From contig CALMDH010000328.1 in NCBI GenBank assembly GCA_937862735.1, forward strand, positions 1 to 64,000: a stretch of DNA of 64,000 nt, given 5' to 3'. Shown one piece after another: positions 58,001-64,000 of the stretch (positions are counted from its first letter, which is position 1; each line of letters starts with the position of its first letter). Below the pieces are notes generated by a model that did not search any database, was not told where the DNA came from, and worked only from the letters and a program-made list of their open reading frames with translations. This stretch comes from M0108 sp937862735 (lineage in GTDB: Bacteria; Pseudomonadota; Gammaproteobacteria; Chromatiales; Chromatiaceae). The translations under genes were made by a program, and so were the position numbers.

Positions 58001-59839
58001 TCATGCAGCCGGGCCCTCCAACGGATCTCTGTAGCCCTGGGCCTGCTGGTGGAAGAGGTGGGCATAGAGCCCGCCCCTGGCCAGCAGGGCACGATGATCC
58101 CCTTCCTCGATGATGCGGCCGTCCTCCAGGACATAGATGCGGTCGGCCAACTGGACGGTGGAAAAACGGTGACTGATGATCAGGGCGGCGCGTCCCCGGG
58201 CCAGATTGCGGAAGCGCTCGAAGAACTCGTATTCCGCCGCCGCATCCAATGAGCTGGTAGGTTCGTCCAACAGGATCAGGGCCGCTTCCCTGACGAAGGC
58301 ACGGGCCAGGGCCAGTTTTTGCCACTGACCCAGGCTGAGATCGGTGCCATCCTCGAAGATGCGGCCCAAGGGGGTGTCATAGCCCTGGGGCAGCTTCACC
58401 AGATCCTCATGGATGCCGGCCCAACGGGCCGCGGCCTCGATGGCGGGGTCCCGGGGGTCCAGGCCAGGCTGGCCGAGGTGGATGTTCTCCCGGGCACTGA
58501 GGGGATAACGGCCGAAATCCTGGTAGATGACGCTGATCTGGGCCCGGAGGTCGGCAGTGGCGAAGTCCCGCGCATCGGTGCCGTCCAGGAGGATCTGGCC
58601 CCTGTCCGGGTCATAAAGCCGGGAAAGCAGCTTGGTTAGGGTGGTCTTGCCGGAGCCGTTGCGCCCGACCAGGGCCACGACCTCGCCGGGACCGATGCGC
58701 AGATTGACCCCGCGCAATACCTCGCGCTCGGTGCCTGGATAGCGGAAATGCACCTCCCGTACCGAGATGCCCTGCCGCCAGGGAAGGGGGATGGGCTGGG
58801 CCACCGCCGGCTCTTTCACCTGGCGCTCCACCTCGAGAAATTCGTCCAGGGCGGAGAGAAACAGGTTGTTCTCATAGAGCTGGGACAGGGCGCTCATGGT
58901 GGGTCTGAGCGAGCTCAGCATGATATGGAAGGCGCCGAAGTACATCACCAGTTCGCCGACGCTGATCCGTTGGCGCAAGGCGGACTGGGCGACGAAGGCT
59001 AGGGCGGCGAAGCCGGCCAGGGTCGCCATCCCCTCACTGACGAACTGACGGCGGTAGCCATGGGCCGATAGCTGTTGCAAGCCGGTACGGATGCGCTCGC
59101 GCAGGTCGGCGAAACGTGTCATCAGCAGGGGACCGAAGCCGAAGCTGCGCACCTCCCGGGCATGGTCGGCCCCGGTCAGGACCTGGTTGAGGTAGGCGCT
59201 CAAGCGCTCGCTGACGGTCTTGTCCCGATGCCACTGATAGACCAGCCCGGCCTGGCGCAGGCGGAAGTAGAGCAGGGGCAGGGAGGCCAGCAGGACGCCG
59301 AGCACCAGGCCCCAGTGGTAGCTCAGCAGCAGGAGCGTCGCCCCTAGCAGGGTGAGACCGTTCCGGGTCAACTCGGTGAGGCTGTGGACGATGCGCAGGG
59401 GCCGGGTGGGTGCCTCCCGTTGGGCCCGGTGGAGTTTGTCGTAGAACTGGGCGTTCTCGTAATAGGCCAGGTCCATGTCGATGGACTTGGCCTGCACCAG
59501 CCGCTGCATCCGGTCCGCCACCAGATGGCTCTGGACCCCATTACCGTAGCCAACCAGGGCGGTGCAGAGAATATTAAGGAGGGATAGGGCGAAGGCCCCG
59601 GCGATCAGCCACCAGAGCGTTTCCGGTTCGGTCCCCGACTCCAGGTTGGTCAGGGTTTCGACGATGAGTTTGAAGAGATAGAGGGTCCCCAGCAGCAACA
59701 GGCTCTGCAGCGCGAGCAGGAGGCTGGTGAACAGGGTCCAGGGGCCCGCCGCCTGCCAGACCAGCGCCAGGGCACGATCGATGCGCAACCCGGGCCAACG
59801 GCGGGCGGCCTTGTGCAGGAGCGCCGCTGGAGCCATCAA
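58001..59839 (-). CDS. ABC exporter of the RiPP cluster (McjD-like)
   Basis: 612 residues; N-terminal six-helix membrane domain (residues about 30-330) and C-terminal ATPase with GRNGSGKTTLTKLL (Walker A), LSLGQWQKLALARAF (signature, with Trp-Gln as in McjD-type exporters), ALILLDEPTSSLD (Walker B) and the switch His in ALIISHRFSTV. It likely exports the mature peptide and gives self-protection. It overlaps the B2 gene by 4 nt at its start. No peptidase domain is present, so leader removal is left to the B2 protease. Confidence 0.9.
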   Translation of the reverse strand: MMAPAALLHKAARRWPGLRIDRALALVWQAAGPWTLFTSLLLALQSLLLLGTLYLFKLIVETLTNLESGTEPETLWWLIAGAFALSLLNILCTALVGYGNGVQSHLVADRMQRLVQAKSIDMDLAYYENAQFYDKLHRAQREAPTRPLRIVHSLTELTRNGLTLLGATLLLLSYHWGLVLGVLLASLPLLYFRLRQAGLVYQWHRDKTVSERLSAYLNQVLTGADHAREVRSFGFGPLLMTRFADLRERIRTGLQQLSAHGYRRQFVSEGMATLAGFAALAFVAQSALRQRISVGELVMYFGAFHIMLSSLRPTMSALSQLYENNLFLSALDEFLEVERQVKEPAVAQPIPLPWRQGISVREVHFRYPGTEREVLRGVNLRIGPGEVVALVGRNGSGKTTLTKLLSRLYDPDRGQILLDGTDARDFATADLRAQISVIYQDFGRYPLSARENIHLGQPGLDPRDPAIEAAARWAGIHEDLVKLPQGYDTPLGRIFEDGTDLSLGQWQKLALARAFVREAALILLDEPTSSLDAAAEYEFFERFRNLARGRAALIISHRFSTVQLADRIYVLEDGRIIEEGDHRALLARGGLYAHLFHQQAQGYRDPLEGPAA

Positions 59840-60285
59840 GGTAGCCTGGAGAGGGCCTGGTGCAGATCGGGGAAGGGCTGGAAGCGCCCGAGTTCGCCGT
59901 TCTCACCCAGAATCACCTGGCCGTCACACTCGACCCAGGCATGGGCCTGCCAGGTCCCGGCCGCATCGCGGCCCATGCCCAGGTGCAGTCGCGAGGACCA
60001 GCCACGGCGGGCGAGCAGCAGTTGCAGGGCCAGGGCCTGGGTCAGGCAACTGGCATGAGGCACGTGGCGGCTGACCCGGGCCACCGCCCAGGCCAGGTGC
60101 TTGGGCAAGGTGCCAACCCTTCCGCCCGATCTCTCCGCCCTCCGGGCTACCACCCGCAGCAGCGTCGGCGTCGGCAGCAGCCAGAGGGCCAGTCGCAGGA
60201 CCCAGACGGCCATCCATGCCTCCAGGGCCAACCGGTGCTGCCACCAGGGCCTGGTCCAGAGGCGACGCAGGGATCGTACCAGCAT
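59836..60285 (-). CDS. Lasso-type B2 transglutaminase-like leader peptidase
   Basis: 149 residues from the ATG at 60285; the open frame upstream overlaps the RRE gene in another frame and is not coding. Cys-His-Asp-type motif: HASCLTQALALQLLLARRG (Cys) and WQAHAWVECDGQVI (His). This is the lasso peptide B2 family, which cuts off the leader while the cyclase acts. The stop overlaps the exporter start by 4 nt. A discrete B2 plus separate RRE matches the split-B arrangement of many lasso clusters. Confidence 0.9.
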   Translation of the reverse strand: MLVRSLRRLWTRPWWQHRLALEAWMAVWVLRLALWLLPTPTLLRVVARRAERSGGRVGTLPKHLAWAVARVSRHVPHASCLTQALALQLLLARRGWSSRLHLGMGRDAAGTWQAHAWVECDGQVILGENGELGRFQPFPDLHQALSRLP

Positions 60286-60289
60286 GGCT

Positions 60290-60586
60290 TCACGCCCCCC
60301 TTGCGTCAGGCCGCCGCAGTTCGACCAGACCCCGGGACCGTAACTGTTCCAGCCAGACCGTGAGATCCCGGGCGCAGGTCGTCTCCTCCACCTCATATTC
60401 GGCCTGAATCCGCTCCAGCAGGGCTCCGAAACGGGTTGGGGTCTGCATCCACTGCCAGAGGCGGGTACCCAGGGGATTGAAGGCATAGTAGCGGCCGCTG
60501 GCGACATCCAGTAAGGCCAGCTCGTCGCCGAGGGACGCCGCCACCGGACCCGAGACAACGGAGATGAGGGTGTCCTTGCTCAACAT
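60290..60586 (-). CDS. PqqD-like RRE protein (B1)
   Basis: 98 residues, the size of a discrete RRE. Pattern LALLDVASGRYYAFNPLGTRLWQWM followed by helices ending in LEQLRSRGLVEL is the PqqD fold, which binds the leader peptide. ATG at 60586. Stop is 4 nt before the B2 start, so the two are coupled. A second RRE exists in the upstream fusion gene, giving two possible recognition proteins for one precursor. Confidence 0.9.
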   Translation of the reverse strand: MLSKDTLISVVSGPVAASLGDELALLDVASGRYYAFNPLGTRLWQWMQTPTRFGALLERIQAEYEVEETTCARDLTVWLEQLRSRGLVELRRPDARGA

Positions 60587-60652
60587 GGCGTTAACGGTGA
60601 TAGACGGGGGGCGGAATGGTGAGGGGCTTGCGTAGGGGGGCTTTGGGGGTCA

Positions 60653-61624
60653 TCAGGGTGCTTGCCGCAAATCTTCCAGCAGGGCCTCGCGCACCCTGGG
60701 CAACTGTTCGATGCCACTGCCATATTCTAGTCGGTGTACCGGAACCTGGTGGAGGAGTCGGGCCAGGGTCTGAAAGCGTCGCGCCTGGTGTCCCGCCGCC
60801 TCGGCCAGGGTGGGGGTGAAGCTTTTGCCTTGCAGTTCACGCAGGGCCTCCGCCGGGCTCAGGGGCAGGATCCGGATGCGATCCGCGGATGCTGACCGAG
60901 TGGGCAGATAGATCCGCCCCAGGGGGGTGGGTCCTTGGGCCAGGCGCCCCAGACCCGCGGTCAGGGGGATGACCCACTTGCCGGTATCGGGTTCGTTGGC
61001 CTGGCCTGGCGGCAACCCGGGCAGCAATTGGCGCCCGTGCTCCGGCCAGAGACGCATCTGAGGCAGGCCGGCATGGCACAGGGGCCGCTCCCCCCCTGGC
61101 TCGATAGCCAGGAGGTTGTCGGTAATCAGGGCATAACCGGCCTGCAGCAGGCTGATGGCCAGGGTGGTCTTACCGCTCTGATTGTCGGCCAGGAAGGCGA
61201 GGCCCTGACCCTCCACCTCGACCGCGGCGGCGTGCAGGGCCAGCCAGCCTCGGCGCTCCAGCCAATAGGCCAGAACGGTGCCAAGCAGGGCCCGTTCGAT
61301 CCGGGACCGTTCCTCGGGAGGGCGCCAGCGGCACTCAATCCGTCCCGGGGTCAGCAAAAAATCGAACAGGCGGGGATAGTACAGCCATTCTCGCTCCCCT
61401 TCCCCCACCAGATAGACGCCGGGCTCCAGGCCCTCCGCTCCCGGCTCTTCCCGCTCCGCCCGATCAAAGGGCAAGGACGTGAAAATCAGATCAGCCGGCC
61501 CCTGGCTGGCGACCAGGTGGGAGCGAAAAGGGAAGTCGCTGCGCAGACGGAGTCCGTACAGGGCATAGCACCGCCCCGCGGGCGGGGTGTCACGCGCAGA
61601 GGTTTCCGAATCAACAGGTTTCAT
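60653..61624 (-). CDS. HPr kinase-like protein of RiPP cluster
   Basis: 323 residues from the ATG at 61624 (4 nt after the preceding stop); a start at 61648 would overlap that gene. P-loop: GLAFLADNQSGKTTLAISLL with the conserved HAAAVEVEG before it and LITDNLLAI after, the layout of HprK-related kinases. These occur with PqqD-like proteins in lasso clusters, where they phosphorylate the peptide C-terminus or another target. No HPr is nearby, so a metabolic role is unlikely. Confidence 0.87.
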   Translation of the reverse strand: MKPVDSETSARDTPPAGRCYALYGLRLRSDFPFRSHLVASQGPADLIFTSLPFDRAEREEPGAEGLEPGVYLVGEGEREWLYYPRLFDFLLTPGRIECRWRPPEERSRIERALLGTVLAYWLERRGWLALHAAAVEVEGQGLAFLADNQSGKTTLAISLLQAGYALITDNLLAIEPGGERPLCHAGLPQMRLWPEHGRQLLPGLPPGQANEPDTGKWVIPLTAGLGRLAQGPTPLGRIYLPTRSASADRIRILPLSPAEALRELQGKSFTPTLAEAAGHQARRFQTLARLLHQVPVHRLEYGSGIEQLPRVREALLEDLRQAP

Positions 61625-61628
61625 GGCG

Positions 61629-62840
61629 TTAGGCCCCTGCCAGCACAAGTCCGCGGGCCTCGAGATTCTCGATAAAGCCGGCCAGGTCCTGGCGCAGCAC
61701 CTCCGGTTCCGCGGCGTAGCTCTGGCTCAAGGCGACCAGGGCCTGGTCCAGGTCGCGCGAGGTCCGCAGGGTGCGCCAGAAATCCGCGGCGCTACCCCTA
61801 AGGGCAAGGCAGCCACCCTCAGCCGGGCTCAGCAAGACCATCTCCCCCAGATCCCCGGCCAGGACGCCAGTGGCCAGTCGCAAGACCCCCTCGGCCGCCC
61901 CTTGGCGTTGAATCGGGATACCGGAATCCCCTTGGCCCCGGCGGTTGCGCAGGCAGTAGCGCCCGGGAATCAGGCGCCAGACCCGCTCGAACTGATGGTT
62001 CTGGGGGTTCCAGAAGCCTCGTTCGGGTTCGGACCAGGGAAAGGCGATGGGGTCGGTCTGACCAACCCAGTAACAGCCGGGACCGGGCGCTTGCAGCCGC
62101 TGTCGCCGCCAGGCCGGGTAGTCCTTCCCGAGGCGGTCAGGTGCCCGGTCCACTAGATCCCTGGCGGCGAGGCAAGCCACGACCCGGGGTTCCTGGGCCT
62201 CAATGGTCTGGCGCAGGTCGGGATGGGAAAGCAGTTGGCCGAAGATCAGAGGCGGCTGATGCCGGGTGCCCAACCAGAGCCGAAAGCGGGAGCCCGTCAG
62301 GGCGATATCGTCGATGACGACCAGGGGGCGATCCGGCGCGAAGGGGGGGTCCAGTTGGGTTGGCCTGAGCCCCAGACGATAGGCCAGCATGCCCAGCACG
62401 ATGAGGCCGCCCCGGGGCAGGGCCGTGAAAGCGAACCCCCCCAGGGAGTCCCGGTCAAAGCGCTGCCGAAAACCTGCGGCGAGGGCCTCCACCAGGTCCT
62501 CAACCTCGGCGTAGCTCAGCCATTGGGGCAAGGGTTCCGCCAGTTGCTGGCGCAGCATCCGCAGGCGCGCCATCATGGCGGGGTCGAAGCGACCCAGTAC
62601 GCCCAGCACGCCATCGCCGTCTTCCCGCAGCAAGAGTCGTGCCTCGGGGCACTGCTGCCACCAGGGATCCAGGGCCAGGGCCTCGGCCAGATCACCCAGA
62701 GCAACCGCGGGACCCTCAGATGGCCCCAAGCGCTTACTGGCCAGGGGCACCAGCACCCAAGGATGTTGCAAGCCCGCTGCCTCAGCCAAGGGTTGGTACC
62801 TCTGGCCCGATGGGCGCTCACTAACACCCGCCGTGGTCAT
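61629..62840 (-). CDS. Phosphoribosyltransferase-RRE (PqqD) fusion
   Basis: 403 residues, ATG at 62840. Residues about 100-260 resemble type I phosphoribosyltransferases: FTALPRGGLIVLGMLAYRLGL and the PRPP loop PLVVIDDIALTGSRFRLW. Residues about 315-403 form a PqqD-like RRE domain (LRLATGVLAGDLGEMVLLSPAEGG, then LRGSAADFWRTL and DLAGFIENLEARGLVL). It follows the precursor gene and precedes the kinase gene in the same direction. A PRTase bound to a leader-recognition domain suggests modification of the peptide with a ribose-phosphate group, which is inference. Confidence 0.85.
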   Translation of the reverse strand: MTTAGVSERPSGQRYQPLAEAAGLQHPWVLVPLASKRLGPSEGPAVALGDLAEALALDPWWQQCPEARLLLREDGDGVLGVLGRFDPAMMARLRMLRQQLAEPLPQWLSYAEVEDLVEALAAGFRQRFDRDSLGGFAFTALPRGGLIVLGMLAYRLGLRPTQLDPPFAPDRPLVVIDDIALTGSRFRLWLGTRHQPPLIFGQLLSHPDLRQTIEAQEPRVVACLAARDLVDRAPDRLGKDYPAWRRQRLQAPGPGCYWVGQTDPIAFPWSEPERGFWNPQNHQFERVWRLIPGRYCLRNRRGQGDSGIPIQRQGAAEGVLRLATGVLAGDLGEMVLLSPAEGGCLALRGSAADFWRTLRTSRDLDQALVALSQSYAAEPEVLRQDLAGFIENLEARGLVLAGA

Positions 62841-62967
62841 GACTTAGTCCACCGGCCCTGAACGGTCCTATCCTCTACCCCCGGCAACGTGGCATCCCTG
62901 CGTAACAGGATGATCGGGGCCACCTCCAGGGGCTGGGAACGCCTGGGCATGGTCGCCCCGGCCTTCG

Positions 62968-63135
62968 TCACTGGTATTTGTCCAGTCCGGCTGGATAGAC
63001 GCTGCCACCATCGTTGCCCTTCGCGCGCCAGGGCAAGGTATCACCGCCGGAGGTGGAATCACCGACCTGGGTCAAGCTGGCGACCGTCCATTCCTCGATC
63101 GTTGGCGGTTCATAGGTTTTTTTCTCTGTGTTCAT
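62968..63135 (-). CDS. Lasso-like RiPP precursor peptide
   Basis: 55 residues from the ATG at 63135: MNTEKKTYEPPTIEEWTVAS continuing LTQVGDSTSGGDTLPWRAKG and ending in a Gly/Tyr-rich tail (GLDKYQ). The leader has the lasso recognition pattern Tyr-x2-Pro-x-Ile-x3-Trp-x4-Leu-Thr, comparable with YxxPxLxxxGxxxxxT. A core starting at Gly24 (GDSTSGGD) would place Asp at position 8, suitable for an 8-residue isopeptide ring. The remaining about 24 residues would form loop and tail. The ring prediction is inferred; a start one residue earlier (Val) is possible. Confidence 0.75.
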   Translation of the reverse strand: MNTEKKTYEPPTIEEWTVASLTQVGDSTSGGDTLPWRAKGNDGGSVYPAGLDKYQ

Positions 63136-63533
63136 GCTAATCGTCTCGTTGGAAGGCGAAGGAAAGATCGTGTATGCGGGATGTCCAGGCTGGTTCTCGC
63201 CACGCGCGGCGCTGGATGCTAGTTTAATGCCGCATCGCAAGTCATTTTCTGACCGCTGACCTTAAATTAAGCATCATTCGGACCAATAGAACAACATCTC
63301 ATAATTCGATCTTAGTAGATTGATAGTAAAAGAAATAATTATGGACCCCGAATCGGATGCTGTGGTTAGGAACGGCTGGCTGCCAGTTTGGCGGCTTTGC
63401 CCCATCTGGGCCTGCCATTCTGGCCGATCACCTGGGTCGCTGATAGATCTTGACCGGGACCTCGGGTGATGAAGATTTTGCGTATGTCCGGTTTCATTGT
63501 AGCCCCTCCCTGGCGGGCGGCTGCCATCCCATC
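63136..63533. other. Intergenic region between the precursor and the sigma-54 activator
   Basis: About 400 bases, AT-richer near 63250-63350 (e.g. AAATAATTATGG). It holds the sigma-54-type element at 63270-63285 for the minus-strand RiPP operon. No other gene is evident. Confidence 0.5.
63270..63285 (-). promoter_or_regulatory. Candidate sigma-54 promoter of the RiPP operon
   Basis: Read on the minus strand: TGGTCCGAATGATGCT. It matches TGGCACGNNNNTTGCW at the invariant GG and GC with exact spacing, and at 9 of the 12 defined positions. It lies about 135 nt upstream of the precursor ATG. The neighbouring divergent gene encodes a sigma-54 activator, consistent with local control. Confidence 0.5.
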
Positions 63534-64000
63534 ATGAGCGATACCCTTCTACTGATCGGGGCGGATTCGGGCTCCCTGGGGCCTCTCGCGCGCGACCTGC
63601 TGGCCCAGGGCTTCGCGATCTTCCGGACCACGAGCGGCCAGGGTGCACAGCGGGAACTGAGCACCCAGACCCCGGACCTGATCGTGCTCGATCACCCCTG
63701 GCCCCGGGACCTGTGGCCGGAGCTACTCACGACATGGATGGCGGAGTATCCCTGCCTGATCCTGTGCGATGAGGCCCATCTGGAGGACGCCATGGCGGCG
63801 TTGCGGCTCGGCGCGGCGGAAATTCTGGTCCGGCCAATCGACCAGGGGGAACTGGTCGCGGCGGTGCGGCGCATCATCGACCATGCCCTACTCTACCGCC
63901 AGGGAGAGTTCTATACCCACCTCATCCGCGTTGAGGCCCCAAGCTTGCTTATCGGTGACAGCGAACCGATGCGGCAGCTCCGGGACCTGATCCAGGCCGT
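63534..64000 (+). CDS. Sigma-54-dependent response regulator (N-terminal part)
   Basis: 155 codons are visible, running off the right edge. Residues about 1-120 are a receiver domain (MSDTLLLIGADSGSLGPLA, PDLIVLDHPWPRDLW with the phospho-Asp, CLILCDEAHLEDAMAALRLGAAEIL, RPIDQGELV). Residues about 140-155 (LIGDSEPMRQLRDLIQAV) are the start of the sigma-54 interaction AAA+ domain. It probably activates sigma-54 promoters of the RiPP or polysaccharide genes. The family resembles PrsR-type EPS regulators; no histidine kinase is in view. Confidence 0.85.
   Translation, partial: MSDTLLLIGADSGSLGPLARDLLAQGFAIFRTTSGQGAQRELSTQTPDLIVLDHPWPRDLWPELLTTWMAEYPCLILCDEAHLEDAMAALRLGAAEILVRPIDQGELVAAVRRIIDHALLYRQGEFYTHLIRVEAPSLLIGDSEPMRQLRDLIQA

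Noticed and set aside
1..64000. CRISPR arrays, rRNA genes and insertion sequences
   Set aside because: I looked for regular spacer-repeat arrays, rRNA signatures and transposase genes and saw none. The repeats present are iterons, palindromes and dispersed units.

Overview
The window is about 64 kb of GC-rich DNA from a proteobacterium. The pairing of polA with a DUF2782 gene, a Rep-type helicase, the tRNA types and the codon use point to a gammaproteobacterium. A Chromatiales-like purple sulfur bacterium is my best guess, with low certainty because no photosynthesis gene lies here.

Region 1 (1-2430): a 3'-truncated (by the window edge) secreted papain-fold hydrolase, a Uma2-type nuclease gene, and an antitoxin-like HTH gene that is cut short next to an integration boundary. 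Region 2 (2430-11831): a 9.4-kb integrative element bounded by a 59-bp direct repeat of the 3' part of tRNA-Leu(UAA). It carries a P4-type integrase, an AlpA-type regulator, a primase-polymerase/DUF3987 replication protein, a Nu1-like small terminase and a ribbon-helix-helix regulator, but no capsid or tail genes. This is the layout of a phage satellite (PICI-like). It also contains a candidate origin (three clusters of 9-bp iterons around an AT-rich core) and a dense array of palindromes after terS.

Region 3 (11.8-20.9 kb) is housekeeping: tRNA-Leu, tRNA-Cys, rep, a DUF2782 gene, an argE-like gene, polA, a small unknown gene and a heme-oxygenase-like gene. Region 4 (21.1-55.7 kb) is a large exopolysaccharide locus. 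It holds an initiating sugar transferase, a nucleotidyltransferase-LbH-sugar transferase fusion, and a polyprenyl-phospho-arabinose-type module (HAD-UbiA, DprE1-like, DprE2-like). Next come an UPF0104 membrane protein and a GT-C enzyme, then Wzx, Wzy, UDP-xylose synthase, several GT2 and GT4 enzymes, a Wza-like lipoprotein, a Wzz protein with a degenerate BY-kinase domain, an asparagine-synthetase-like protein and a WecG-STAS fusion.

Region 5 (55.9-63.1 kb, minus strand) is a RiPP operon of lasso-peptide type. Reading downstream it has a 55-aa precursor, a phosphoribosyltransferase-RRE fusion, an HprK-like kinase, a PqqD-like RRE, a B2 transglutaminase-like protease, an ABC exporter, a nucleotidyltransferase and a small membrane protein. 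The asparagine-synthetase-like gene at 52.6 kb could supply the cyclase. A sigma-54-type promoter candidate sits upstream of the precursor, next to a divergent sigma-54 activator gene that runs off the right edge. A 63- to 70-bp dispersed repeat occurs five times outside the island.
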